From NCBI RefSeq assembly GCF_025685605.1, contig NZ_JAGTUT010000001.1, positions 3,596,001 to 3,660,000 of the forward strand: DNA of 64,000 bases, in the 5' to 3' direction. Positions 1 to 9,075 of this stretch are shown one piece after another. Position numbers and translations under genes: made by a program. The DNA is from Granulicella arctica (lineage in GTDB: Bacteria > Acidobacteriota > Terriglobia > Terriglobales > Acidobacteriaceae). Position 1 is the stretch's first letter. Each line of letters opens with the position of its first letter. The notes beneath the pieces are model-generated. The model was not told where the DNA came from, did not search any database, and was given only the letters and a program-made list of their open reading frames with translations.

Positions 1-83
1 TGGTGCCAGGGCGGGGTTCGATCCAGGTGTACGCCGATATTGTCTCGCAGACAGCTTCGGGTTGTGCCTGGCACACGAAGTAA
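1..83 (+). CDS. 3' end of an unidentified protein (partial)
   Basis: The third forward frame is open from the window edge and stops at TAA 81-83, giving about 26 C-terminal residues that end in CAWHTK. It is followed 27 bases later by a strong plus-strand terminator, which supports a real gene finishing here. The other two forward frames also stay open past this point, so the frame choice rests mainly on the terminator position. Nothing in the short tail identifies a family. Confidence 0.35.
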   Translation, partial: VPGRGSIQVYADIVSQTASGCAWHTK

Positions 84-109
84 GTCGTCCAGGGCGGAAC
101 CAAAGAATG

Positions 110-144
110 AATAGCCGGGCCTTGTGGCTCGGCTATTCTGCTTT
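110..144 (+). terminator. intrinsic terminator of the upstream partial gene
   Basis: A 12-bp stem (110-121 with 126-137, one G-T wobble) around a 4-base loop is followed by a T-rich stretch. It lies just after the gene tail that stops at 83 and before the next gene's promoter. Confidence 0.8.
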
Positions 145-173
145 GGATTGACTACGCCGGGCTTGCGATTAAT

Positions 174-201
174 TTGATTTAGGTGAAATCTGGGCTAAGA
201 T
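174..201 (+). promoter_or_regulatory. possible sigma-70 promoter for the membrane glycosyltransferase
   Basis: TTGATT (174-179) and TAAGAT (196-201) are 16 bases apart, between the terminator and the next coding start. Each box matches the consensus at 4 of 6 positions, so this is only a candidate. Transcription would begin near 208. Confidence 0.35.
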
Positions 202-264
202 TGCTGGCGTTCTTTGTGTGTGAAAACTTTTGAGCGGGTTAGCGAAGTTGAATCAAATTTCGAT

Positions 265-1533
265 ATGACCACGAATACTTTTTCATTTGCGGCGCGATGG
301 AGTCGGACGCAGGTTGTTCTCGGGCTTGTGCTCGTGGTGACTGCGGTGCTCTATGGGATGCGGGTCTCGTCGAGCTTTGGGTTTCCGGATGAGATGGACT
401 ACTACAGCATCGCGCTGAACCTGCGGCATCTCCACTTCTTCTCAATCGACGGGGTTGCACCGACGGCGATGCGGCCGCCGGGGTATCCGTGGGTAGTGGC
501 GGCGATCCAGAGTGTGCATGAAGGCGTGAAGTTTGCGAAGTGCGTGAACCTGGTGCTGTGGCTTGCGTGTGCCGGGCTGCTGACGAGCATGACGCGCCGG
601 TTGTTTGGCCAGCGGGCTGCGACGCTTGCGCTGCTGTTCAGCTGGTTCTACATGCTGGAGCTTTATGCTGCCGGGACGCTTTACCCGCAGGCGCTGGTGT
701 CGACGCTGTTTCTGCTGTCGCTGTGGATGCATTTTGTGTGGCGGCGGTCGGGCGAGATGGTCGAGGCGTTGGCGCAGGCGGTGGTGTGGGCGGCGCTGAT
801 TCTTACGGTGCCTGTTTTTTTGTTTAATCTTGTCGTCTATGGCCTATGGCTGCTCTGGCGACGGCATCGCGTGAGCGAGGTTGCGGTGATTGCGGTGATC
901 GTTGCGGCTTCGCTGGTGGCGTGGTCGGCGCGGAACAAGGTGGTGTTTCACAGCTTCTTTGTTTCAGATAATGACGGGCTGATGCTGTTGTATGGGAACT
1001 CGCCGGAGACGGGGGCGAACACGGGGCCGCGGGTGAAGATCTGGCTGTTTGCGCCGGAGGCTGCGGCGCAGAAGGATGAGCTGGCGCGCGAGAACGGGTA
1101 TAAGCGCGCGGCGATTGCGTGGATCAAGGCGAATCCAAAGCGCGCGGCTGTGCTGTATGTGGAGAAGACGCTGAACTGGTTCAACTACCAGACGAACCTG
1201 GAGACGGCGAAGAAGGACTCCAAGGTGTACCCGCTGCTGATTGCGGGGGTTTATTATCCGCTGCTGTGCGGGGCGCTGGTGGCTCCGTTGCTGCTGCCGG
1301 GGAGACGACAGCTTATGCTGCTGTTTGCTGCGCAGTACCTTGTGGCGGCAGGGGCGTATGCGATTTATTTTACGCGGATACGGTATCGGCTGCCGTATGA
1401 CTACCTTGTGGTGATGCTTGCGGCGGCATCGGCTGCGGCTCTGTATGAACTATGGCGCGAGCGCAGGGGGCGCGGTGGTAAGGTGCATGCCGAACGGGTG
1501 GACGCTGTAAGGGCGGAAGGGCTTCGCGGCTAG
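265..1533 (+). CDS. GT-C type membrane glycosyltransferase (ArnT/PMT-like)
   Basis: Probable inner-membrane glycosyltransferase of 422 residues that would move a sugar from a polyprenyl-phosphate donor to an envelope acceptor. After a first membrane segment (about residues 15-35) comes an acidic loop, PDEMDYYSIALNL, and then MRPPGYP; an acidic first loop followed by RPPGYP is characteristic of the GT39/ArnT-like PMT_2 group. Many hydrophobic helices follow, then a basic tail. ATG 265 is preferred because the alternative TTG at 214 would add 17 polar residues in front of the first helix; neither start has a clear Shine-Dalgarno sequence. A hairpin at 1550-1586 closes the gene. Donor and acceptor cannot be deduced. 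Confidence 0.75.
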   Translation: MTTNTFSFAARWSRTQVVLGLVLVVTAVLYGMRVSSSFGFPDEMDYYSIALNLRHLHFFSIDGVAPTAMRPPGYPWVVAAIQSVHEGVKFAKCVNLVLWLACAGLLTSMTRRLFGQRAATLALLFSWFYMLELYAAGTLYPQALVSTLFLLSLWMHFVWRRSGEMVEALAQAVVWAALILTVPVFLFNLVVYGLWLLWRRHRVSEVAVIAVIVAASLVAWSARNKVVFHSFFVSDNDGLMLLYGNSPETGANTGPRVKIWLFAPEAAAQKDELARENGYKRAAIAWIKANPKRAAVLYVEKTLNWFNYQTNLETAKKDSKVYPLLIAGVYYPLLCGALVAPLLLPGRRQLMLLFAAQYLVAAGAYAIYFTRIRYRLPYDYLVVMLAAASAAALYELWRERRGRGGKVHAERVDAVRAEGLRG

Positions 1534-1549
1534 GGATGATGGGGACGTT

Positions 1550-1586
1550 GAAATGCCCACCTCCTGCTATGAGGGGTGGGCATTTC
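1550..1586. terminator. hairpin between two convergent genes
   Basis: A 12-bp perfect stem (1550-1561 with 1575-1586) encloses a 13-base loop in the short space between the plus-strand gene ending at 1533 and the minus-strand gene ending at 1612. No long T tract follows on either strand, so this is a bidirectional terminator by position and stem strength. Confidence 0.6.
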
Positions 1587-1611
1587 GCTGCGGGCGTTGC
1601 AGAACCATCGA

Positions 1612-2052
1612 CTAGCGGTGGCCGCCGCCGCCGGGATGGCCGCCGCCCTGGAAGCCGCCGCCGTGCTCGTTGCCAGCGTCATGGCCGGCGTTGCCGATGT
1701 GGCCCTGGAAGTCGTGCGCCTCGTTGCCGTGGAAGTGATTGAAGGCCTGCTCTCCACGATTCGGGAAGGGACCGTTATAGCCGTGGTGCGGATCGTAGCG
1801 ATTGTCGACGTGGCCGTAGAAGCCTCCGCGACCGTGATACCAGGGACCGGCTCCGATGAAGAGGCCGCCGTTGAACCAGTCGGGACCATAGTAGCCGTAG
1901 GGCGAACAGTTATACGGGGCGTAGTCGTAGTACCCATAGGGGCATTCGGGCGCTCCCCCACCAACGTTGATGGAAATTTGTGCCGGTGCTGTGCTGACTG
2001 CGGCGAGCAGCGCAGCGGCGGAGAGAGCGGAGATTACTTTCCAACGGGACAT
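1612..2052 (-). CDS. small secreted Gly/Tyr/His-rich protein, function unknown
   Basis: A 146-residue protein with a typical signal peptide (SRWKVISALSAAALLAA...APAQ). The mature part begins with a Tyr/Pro-rich segment containing CPYGYY and a second Cys about ten residues on, then FNGGLFIGAGPWYHG, and ends in a Gly/His-rich tail (GGHPGGGGHR). The composition suggests a flexible exported, possibly metal-binding or surface protein; that is inference. The start at 2052 is set by AGGAGG a few bases upstream; an in-frame upstream start at 2130 would place polar residues before the signal peptide. I recall similar proteins in acidobacterial genomes but no assigned function. Confidence 0.7.
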   Translation of the reverse strand: MSRWKVISALSAAALLAAVSTAPAQISINVGGGAPECPYGYYDYAPYNCSPYGYYGPDWFNGGLFIGAGPWYHGRGGFYGHVDNRYDPHHGYNGPFPNRGEQAFNHFHGNEAHDFQGHIGNAGHDAGNEHGGGFQGGGHPGGGGHR

Positions 2053-2186
2053 GTGTCCTCCTCGTGCTTCTTGATTAGAGCAGGTGTGGGTGTGGGAAGT
2101 TGTTTTTGGAGGGATTTGACGTTGGAGCACTCCTGGCGAACGCAGGTTCCCTTCGGGAATGACAGAAAGAAGGGTAAGGGCAAACG

Positions 2187-2214
2187 CAGGTCCTTCAACT
2201 CGCTCGATCTCAGT
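2187..2214. repeat. dispersed repeat, copy 1 (degenerate)
   Basis: GCAGGTCCTTCAACTCGCT... is a diverged copy of the repeat found at 6381, 8086, 12194 and 44197. Its left flank (CTTCGGGAA, then a purine-rich stretch to 2186) also resembles the left flank of copy 2. Confidence 0.6.
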
Positions 2215-2279
2215 GGATCGTTTTCAGGACGCTGAGCGAGATGACCTTTGTTTCGCTCGATCTCAGTGGATCGTTTTCA
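2201..2279. repeat. 26-bp direct repeat overlapping a stop codon
   Basis: The same 26 bases occur at 2201-2226 and 2254-2279, offset 53 bp. The second copy contains the last five codons and stop of the vWA gene (MKTIH-stop), so the gene's 3' end is duplicated just downstream. Copy 1 adjoins a degenerate copy of the dispersed repeat at 2187-2214. Confidence 0.85.
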
Positions 2280-3507
2280 TGCGGCGGCTCATGAAGTCCA
2301 TGAGGAGGTAGTTGCCTAGATTTTCGGGGCTGGTGAAGTAGGCCTTGCCGCGGCACATGGCGCTGACCTGCTGGACGAACTGCATGAGGGCGTAGTCCTG
2401 GGCGAGCATGAAGGTGTTGATCATGATGTTCGATCGCTTGCAGCGGGCGACCTCTTCGAGGGTTTCGGCGATGACGAGGGGGTCGAGGCCGAAGGCGTTT
2501 TTGTAGATGCGGCCATCGGGGAGGGTGAGGGCTGAGGGCTTGCCGTCGGTGATCATGACGATCTGCTTCATGTCCTTGGTCTGACGGGAGAGGATGCGTT
2601 GAGCGAGGCGAAGGCCTTCGCGGGTGTTGGTGTAGTGGGGGCCGACCTTGACGCGGGGGAGTTGCGAGATGGGGATCTCTTCGGCGGTGTCGTGGAAGAG
2701 GACGAGGTTGAGGGTATCGCCGGGGAACTGGGTGCGGATGAGATGGCTGAGGGCCATGGCGACGCGTTTGGCAGGCGTGAAGCGATCTTCGCCGTAGAGG
2801 ATCATGGAGTGAGAGCAGTCGAGGAGGACGACGGTGGCGCAGGAGGACTGGTAGTCGGACTGGTGGACGTGGACGTCCGAGTATTCGATGTTGAGGGGCG
2901 TGTGCTCTTCGCCTTCTACGGCGGTGGCGATGCCTTCGCGGGCGAAGACGCTGGAGAGGGTGGCGGTGATGTCGAGGTTGAGGGTGTCGCCGAACTCGTA
3001 GAGCTTGGAGGAGCCGTTGGTCTCGACCCCGGAGGACTCGTGGCGGGTGTCGTGGCGACCGAGGTTCGATTTGCCGAGCGGGCCGAGCAGTTCGCGAAGA
3101 GCCTTGTAGCCGAGGAAGTCCATGCCCTTGTCGGTAACTTCGAACTTGGCGCTTGTCTCACTGTCGCCCTGGTTGCCCTCACCTTCTTTGGGCTGCTCGG
3201 CGTTGATGAAGTTCTGCTCCTGCATCTTCTGAATGATCTGGTCGATGAGCTCTTCGACCTGATCGGCGTTGAGGGACTCGTACTTTTCCTGGGCTTCTTC
3301 GTCGAAGAGTTCGCCGGAGTCGAGGGCCTGCTTGATGGCTTCGCGGAGGTTCTCCATGGTCTGCTCGCCGTCGAAGTCCTGAAAGCGGGACATGGGGTCC
3401 TGAAAGCCGGAGTCGAGGAGGAAGTCGGAGAGGGCCTGCATGAGGTCTTCGAGGCCGAGGGAGTCGGCGAGGTCGCCGGTGAACTTGGTGTAGCGAATGC
3501 GTTTCAT
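2263..3507 (-). CDS. vWA-domain protein, partner of the MoxR-like ATPase
   Basis: A 414-residue soluble protein with no signal peptide. The N-terminal half is helical and acidic (Glu/Gln-rich around residues 50-115); the C-terminal half is a von Willebrand A domain with an intact MIDAS start, LLDCSHSM (about 228-235), and a later ITDGKPS. MoxR-type ATPases commonly pair with such vWA proteins, acting together as metal-dependent chaperone or chelatase-like machines, and the ATPase is the first gene of this operon (4674-6209). The start overlaps the stop of the PL5 lyase gene by four bases (ATGA, 3504-3507), implying translational coupling. The last codons lie in a 26-bp direct repeat. The target is unknown. 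Confidence 0.8.
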   Translation of the reverse strand: MKRIRYTKFTGDLADSLGLEDLMQALSDFLLDSGFQDPMSRFQDFDGEQTMENLREAIKQALDSGELFDEEAQEKYESLNADQVEELIDQIIQKMQEQNFINAEQPKEGEGNQGDSETSAKFEVTDKGMDFLGYKALRELLGPLGKSNLGRHDTRHESSGVETNGSSKLYEFGDTLNLDITATLSSVFAREGIATAVEGEEHTPLNIEYSDVHVHQSDYQSSCATVVLLDCSHSMILYGEDRFTPAKRVAMALSHLIRTQFPGDTLNLVLFHDTAEEIPISQLPRVKVGPHYTNTREGLRLAQRILSRQTKDMKQIVMITDGKPSALTLPDGRIYKNAFGLDPLVIAETLEEVARCKRSNIMINTFMLAQDYALMQFVQQVSAMCRGKAYFTSPENLGNYLLMDFMSRRMKTIH

Positions 3508-4649
3508 GAAGTCCTCCGTGGCTGCGATGAGGGTTGGTCAGCCTGGGCAGGCGCGTAGCCGTCGACTACTGTAATGCTGCCGCCGATGCGTGTAGCGACG
3601 GTGGGCTGTTCGAGACCCTTGAGCAGGGGAGCGGAGAGCTGCGCGGGACTGACGTGGTGCGCATAGAACTCTGCGAAGGCGAAGAGGTCGGGACCGTCGT
3701 TGAGGAGTTGCGGGTCAGGCGTGTAGGCCTTGACGATGTCGGGATTGGCAATGGCTGCTGCGAAGAAGTCGACGGCATCGGCAATTGTGCGACCGGTGGG
3801 CGAACGGTACTGATAGAGGGGAACGTGCTGTCGCTCGGCGAACTGTGCGAGTGGAACAAGCGGCTGGAGTGCGAAGGCCTGGTAGTGGGTGGCACGCTCG
3901 TGGCGGGCCATCTCCTGCGGAAAGGCGCCGCGCTGGTCAAGCTCGCCGATGGCCTGCTTGTAGACGTCTATGCCCCAGTTGAAGAGGGAGTCGTCGGAGG
4001 AGATGATGCCGGTGGAGACGGCCGCAAGGGCTCGCCAGTAGTGATGGTTGTTGGTCTGTGTGCCCGCCTTGTCGAAGTCGACGGTGCGGTGCGCAACCTT
4101 GTCCATCCACTGGATGTCGCGCCTGACCAGTGTGGGATCGAGCGAGCTTTCGTTGAGGAGGACAGACTCGCTTATGGCGATGGAGCTGAGAGTCCACTCG
4201 ACTTGAAACCATGCCTGGGAGCTCTCCCTGGGATCGTAGTCGAGGAGAGTTGCGGCTTGTGCCCAAGCGTCAATCTGCTGCTGGGCACACTGGGCTTCGT
4301 CTCTGCTGGAGCTAACGAGCCACTGGTTCATGCCTGCGGTGACGCGGCGCTCGAAGCTGGAGTAGGTGCGCGTGACTTCAGCCTCGGCGGGGTTGATTGG
4401 ACCATGTCCTCCGCTGATGTAGTGCGGCGGGATGACCATGCGGCCGGTGGGTGGAGGGACAACGGGAAGCTTTGTGCAGAAGCTTAGCGAGGCGATGGCC
4501 TTTGCGATACGCGGATCGCTGTTGTGAGCGAGCAGCGCGTGTCGCTGGACGACATCGATGTAAGAGGCTTTGGGATTGGCGACCGACTCTGCATGCGCGA
4601 CGCATACGAATACCATCGTCATGCACCATGATGAGAGTCTGATCGACAT
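3504..4649 (-). CDS. PL5-type alginate (polymannuronate) lyase, exported
   Basis: A 381-residue protein with a signal peptide (about residues 1-20, ending VAHAES). It carries the hallmarks of the PL5 AlgL family: TNNHHYW (about 199-205; the family has NNHxYW with catalytic Asn-His), and HERATHYQAFALQPL (about 249-263), matching the region of the catalytic Arg/Tyr. Length is typical for AlgL (about 350-380). It should cleave mannuronan-like polysaccharide by beta-elimination in the periplasm. Oddly, it is the middle gene of a minus-strand operon: 24 bases after the ATPase stop and overlapping the vWA start by ATGA. No alginate polymerisation genes are nearby, so a scavenging or envelope-remodelling role is possible. 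Confidence 0.75.
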   Translation of the reverse strand: MSIRLSSWCMTMVFVCVAHAESVANPKASYIDVVQRHALLAHNSDPRIAKAIASLSFCTKLPVVPPPTGRMVIPPHYISGGHGPINPAEAEVTRTYSSFERRVTAGMNQWLVSSSRDEAQCAQQQIDAWAQAATLLDYDPRESSQAWFQVEWTLSSIAISESVLLNESSLDPTLVRRDIQWMDKVAHRTVDFDKAGTQTNNHHYWRALAAVSTGIISSDDSLFNWGIDVYKQAIGELDQRGAFPQEMARHERATHYQAFALQPLVPLAQFAERQHVPLYQYRSPTGRTIADAVDFFAAAIANPDIVKAYTPDPQLLNDGPDLFAFAEFYAHHVSPAQLSAPLLKGLEQPTVATRIGGSITVVDGYAPAQADQPSSQPRRTS

Positions 4650-4673
4650 GCGCTTCTGCCTCGTTGGATCGTG

Positions 4674-6209
<1,536 letters not shown>

Positions 6210-6214
6210 GTCTA

Positions 6215-6220
6215 AGTATA
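6215..6220 (-). promoter_or_regulatory. -10 box of a probable leaderless transcript (ATPase operon)
   Basis: TATACT on the minus strand, five bases before ATG 6209, puts the expected transcription start at or next to the start codon. No clear -35 box and no ribosome binding site are visible. Confidence 0.5.
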
Positions 6221-6380
6221 GACGGCTGGCGAAGCGGAAGGATTCACGCAGAGGCTTCGGTATGACGCGGTGGAAGTATTGACTTCCCATTTGAGCGCGT
6301 CGGTGTGGAGTGCTTGCGGATGCGTTGACCGGAGAGACTCGGACGCTGGTTTCCTTCGGGAAAGAAAGGCAAGGGCAACC

Positions 6381-6410
6381 GCAGGTCCTTCGACTTCGCC
6401 CAGGATGACA
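6381..6410. repeat. dispersed repeat, copy 2
   Basis: GCAGGTCCTTCGACTTCGCC followed by CAGGATGACA, in the space between the minus-strand ATPase operon and the TPR gene. It differs from copies 4 and 5 at one or two positions. The left flank, with CCTTCGGGAA and a purine-rich stretch, resembles that of copy 1. Confidence 0.8.
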
Positions 6411-6572
6411 ATCTTGTGGGCGCGAGGCGAAGGCTGATTACAGGTCAGTGGGAATGCGCGCAAAGCGAGACTGGCGGTCTGACTGCGAACGCATGGGGTG
6501 GAATCTCACGTAAGTGTAGCTATGTAAGCAGGGGCGTATTGGCGGCTGGTGGCTGGGCTGGTCGCCAGCCAC

Positions 6573-6578
6573 TAGAAT
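6573..6578 (+). promoter_or_regulatory. -10 box of a probable leaderless transcript (TPR gene)
   Basis: TAGAAT ends six bases before ATG 6585, with no Shine-Dalgarno sequence between. A small hairpin (GGCTGG / CCAGCC) lies immediately upstream. Confidence 0.5.
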
Positions 6579-6584
6579 CAATCC

Positions 6585-6899
6585 ATGGACAAGATTGCCG
6601 CCTTTCACGAGATTTTGCAGCTCGACCCGAACAACGCTTTTGCACGGTACGGCCTCGCCATGGAGCATATTGCGCAGGGCAGCACGGATCAGGGTCTGGT
6701 GGAGTTTACCAGCCTGATCGCTTTGAATCCTGATTACGTTCCGGCGTACCAGATGTCTGCGCAGACGCTTGCCAAGTTGAGCCGGACGGAGGAGGCGCTG
6801 GCACGTCTGCACGAAGGGATTGGTGCGGCAAATCGCACTGGCAACCAGCATGCGCTTGCCGAGATGGAAGGGCTGCGCGAAGAGCTGACAAGCTTGTAA
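6585..6899 (+). CDS. small TPR-repeat protein
   Basis: A 104-residue soluble protein made almost entirely of about two and a half tetratricopeptide repeats: DPNNAFARYGLAMEHIAQG (about 14-32), ALNPDYVPAYQMSAQTLAK (about 46-64) and a third helix pair starting EEALARLHEGI. Such repeats bind other proteins; nothing identifies the partner. It begins at an ATG six bases behind a TAGAAT box, and lies 41 bases upstream of the secreted RbsD-fold gene on the same strand, so the two may be co-transcribed. Confidence 0.75.
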   Translation: MDKIAAFHEILQLDPNNAFARYGLAMEHIAQGSTDQGLVEFTSLIALNPDYVPAYQMSAQTLAKLSRTEEALARLHEGIGAANRTGNQHALAEMEGLREELTSL

Positions 6900-6940
6900 G
6901 CTTCTACTCTCCAAGCTTCAAGGGTCAGGAGTTTTCGGCT

Positions 6941-7492
6941 ATGGTCAGGTATCTGCTTTTGCTTTGTCTTGCGTTCCCGGCTGGCATTGGTCTTCGGGCT
7001 CAGCCGGAACCTGCTTCCTGGCAGGCGAAGGTTGCGGCGACGCTGCCGCTGCTGGGTCATCGGAACTGGATCTTGATTGTCGACTCGGCGTATCCGCTGC
7101 AGGTTGCGCCGGGGGTGGAGACGATTGAGACGGGTAGCAGCCAGGTGCAGGTGTTGCGGAACGTGCTTGCGCAGTTGGATCGCGCTCCGCATGTGAGCCC
7201 GAATGTGCTGATGGATGCGGAGCTGCCATTTGTGACGGATCAGGCTGCTCCGGGCGTGACGGCATATCGGAGTGATATTCAAGTGATTCTAAGGGGCCGT
7301 CCGGTTCAGTCGCTGCCGCACGAGCAGATTCTGAAGACAATTGAGGAGGCCGGGCAAGGTTTCCATGTGCTGGTGCTGAAGACGACGATGACGATTCCGT
7401 ATACATCGGTGTTTCTGCAGCTTGACTGTAAGTACTGGGGCGCAGATGCGGAGCGGCAGCTTCGCCAGAGTATGGCTGCGGGCCATCCGTAG
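6941..7492 (+). CDS. exported RbsD/FucU-fold protein
   Basis: A 183-residue protein with a signal peptide (about residues 1-20, LLLLCLAFPAGIGLRAQ). The mature part contains LPLLGHRNWILIVDSAYP (about 36-53), resembling the GHGDxIxIAD-GFP signature of RbsD/FucU sugar pyranases/mutarotases, and ends with KTTMTIPYTSVFLQLDCKYW, part of the same compact fold. Cytoplasmic RbsD and FucU have no signal peptide, so an exported version is unusual. The His of the GH pair, needed by RbsD, is kept. It could act as a periplasmic sugar mutarotase, but the substrate is unknown and the assignment rests on remembered motifs. Confidence 0.55.
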   Translation: MVRYLLLLCLAFPAGIGLRAQPEPASWQAKVAATLPLLGHRNWILIVDSAYPLQVAPGVETIETGSSQVQVLRNVLAQLDRAPHVSPNVLMDAELPFVTDQAAPGVTAYRSDIQVILRGRPVQSLPHEQILKTIEEAGQGFHVLVLKTTMTIPYTSVFLQLDCKYWGADAERQLRQSMAAGHP

Positions 7493-7527
7493 AGGCCGAG
7501 GTCGCGGTGGTTCGTCGTTGTGGGATT

Positions 7528-7533
7528 TAGACT
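7528..7533 (+). promoter_or_regulatory. -10-like box before the thioesterase
   Basis: TAGACT ends seven bases before ATG 7541. The intervening bases include GGAAGG directly against the ATG, too close to serve as a normal ribosome binding site, so a leaderless start is possible. Confidence 0.4.
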
Positions 7534-7540
7534 TGGAAGG

Positions 7541-8062
7541 ATGAGCGAAGAGATCGTATCTCGGACGGTGGTTGAGTCGCAGTCGGAGCGGAGTGAGATC
7601 GTGTTTCCGGCAGACTCAAATGCGCTGGGGAACCTGTTCGGCGGACGGCTGATGCAGTATATCGACCTGGTGGGGGCGATGGCGGCGAGTCGTCACGCGC
7701 GGGCGATCACGGTGACGGCGAGCATGGATCATCTCGACTTTGTGGCACCGGTGCGGGTTGGGGAGTTGTTGATCCTGAAGGCTAGTGTGAATCGTGCGTT
7801 TCGGACCTCCATGGAGGTCGGTGTGCGGGCCATGGTGGAAGATGTGCGCGAGCAGAAGCTGCGGCATGTTTCTTCGGCGTACCTGACGTTTGTGGCCGTG
7901 GATCAACATGGGCAGCGCCTGGTGGTGCCGCAGGTTGTTCCGGAGACGGACCACCAGAAGCGGCGATATGAGGATGCGGGGCGGCGGCGCGAGATGCGGT
8001 CGGGCGAGACGCAGCGTAAGAAGGAGATGCGGGCGGCGCTGCCGGGCGGATTCCATATTTGA
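7541..8062 (+). CDS. acyl-CoA thioesterase, YciA/BACH hotdog family
   Basis: A 173-residue hotdog-fold protein that should hydrolyse acyl-CoA to free acid and CoA in the cytoplasm. ALGNLFGGRLMQYIDLVGAMAA (about 24-45) contains the N-x-x-G-x-x-x-G-G-x-L-M pattern of the acyl-CoA thioesterase group, with the catalytic Asp in the following helix; ITVTASMDHLDFVAPV is the next conserved strand. The last 40 residues are rich in Arg, Lys and Glu and form an extension after the hotdog domain. An in-frame GTG at 7520 would add seven residues. The chain length preferred cannot be told. Confidence 0.8.
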   Translation: MSEEIVSRTVVESQSERSEIVFPADSNALGNLFGGRLMQYIDLVGAMAASRHARAITVTASMDHLDFVAPVRVGELLILKASVNRAFRTSMEVGVRAMVEDVREQKLRHVSSAYLTFVAVDQHGQRLVVPQVVPETDHQKRRYEDAGRRREMRSGETQRKKEMRAALPGGFHI

Positions 8063-8085
8063 GCTTTGAGGATGTAAGTACAAAC

Positions 8086-8115
8086 GCGGGTCCTTCGACT
8101 TCGCTCAAGATGACA
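8086..8115. repeat. dispersed repeat, copy 3
   Basis: GCGGGTCCTTCGACTTCGCT followed by CAAGATGACA, in the gap between the thioesterase and the Mrp ATPase. Same orientation as the other copies. Confidence 0.8.
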
Positions 8116-8163
8116 ATTTTGCTGGCAATCGGCACATAACAGATTCTGTAGAGGAGAAGCACG

Positions 8164-8997
8164 ATGGGACATATGGGAGCAGGAGCGCCGCAGGGACCAC
8201 AGCCGTTGCCGGGTGTGGCGCATGTTGTGGCGGTTGGTAGCGGTAAGGGTGGCGTTGGCAAGACGACGGTTGCAGTGAACCTAGCCGTTTCGCTGGGCAA
8301 GCTGGGGTATAAGGTCGGGCTGATCGACGCGGATATCTACGGGCCGAATGTGCCGATGATGCTGGGCGCGACGCGGCAGCCGAATGTTGTGGGCGAGAAC
8401 CGGATCGAGCCGCTGCTGGCGCATGGGGTGAAGTTTATTTCGGTTGGGCTGATCTCGCCGGGCGACAAGCCGATGATGATGCGCGGACCGATGCTGCACC
8501 AGATCATCAAGCAGTTCCTGACGCAGGTGGAATGGGGCGAGCTGGACTTTCTGGTCGTCGATCTGCCTCCGGGCACGGGTGATGTGGTGATCTCGCTTGT
8601 CCAGACGGTTCCGTTGACAGGCGCTGTGGTGGTGTCGACTGGGTCGGGCGTGGCGTTGCAGGACGCGCGAAAGGCGCTTGAGATGTTCCACCAGGTGAAG
8701 GTGGAGGTGATCGGGCTGGTGGAGAATATGTCACAGATGACGCTGCCGAACGGTGAGGTGGTTGACGTGTTTGGTGCGGGCGGGACGGAGCGAACGGCTG
8801 CCGAATTTGGACTGCCGTTTCTGGGAGCGCTGGATATGGACCCGAAGATTCGGATTGGCGGCGATCGCGGGATGCCGGTGACGCTGGCTGGGCCGGAGTC
8901 GGCTTCGGTGAAGGCGTTTTATGATGTGGCACGCAAGGTTGCGGCGAGGTCGATGGAGATCTCGGAGCAGGACGAGGATGTGCTCGAAATTAGCTAG
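8164..8997 (+). CDS. Mrp/ApbC-type Fe-S carrier P-loop ATPase
   Basis: A 277-residue MinD/Mrp-family ATPase expected to carry or transfer Fe-S clusters in the cytoplasm. It has the deviant Walker A GSGKGGVGKTT (about residues 24-34), DADIYGPNVPMMLG (about 52-65) and VVDLPPGTGD (about 132-141). Two things are missing: the N-terminal MIP18/DUF59 domain that many Mrp proteins have, and the C-terminal CxxC that binds the cluster in ApbC; the matching segment here reads VENMSQMTLPNGEVVDVFG. It may therefore work by another route, or be a paralog. GGAG seven bases before ATG 8164 fixes the start. Confidence 0.8.
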   Translation: MGHMGAGAPQGPQPLPGVAHVVAVGSGKGGVGKTTVAVNLAVSLGKLGYKVGLIDADIYGPNVPMMLGATRQPNVVGENRIEPLLAHGVKFISVGLISPGDKPMMMRGPMLHQIIKQFLTQVEWGELDFLVVDLPPGTGDVVISLVQTVPLTGAVVVSTGSGVALQDARKALEMFHQVKVEVIGLVENMSQMTLPNGEVVDVFGAGGTERTAAEFGLPFLGALDMDPKIRIGGDRGMPVTLAGPESASVKAFYDVARKVAARSMEISEQDEDVLEIS

Positions 8998-9075
8998 AAT
9001 ATGAGCACAAGTGGCTCAGGTTTGCATCTCAGGGCTTGACGGCTGGCGTATTCTGGATACAGAGGTGGCAAACTG

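Noticed and set aside
10..35. GGTTCGATCC resembles a tRNA T-loop
   Set aside because: The bases on both sides do not pair as a T-stem, and no acceptor or anticodon arm can be built around it.
2599..3558. Long plus-strand open frame opposite the vWA gene
   Set aside because: It is the complementary shadow of a gene with clear vWA motifs; the translation is a low-complexity Gly/Val/Glu string without signatures.
9030..9075. TTGACG before hrcA as a -35 box
   Set aside because: No acceptable -10 box lies 16-18 bases downstream; TATTCT is only seven bases away.
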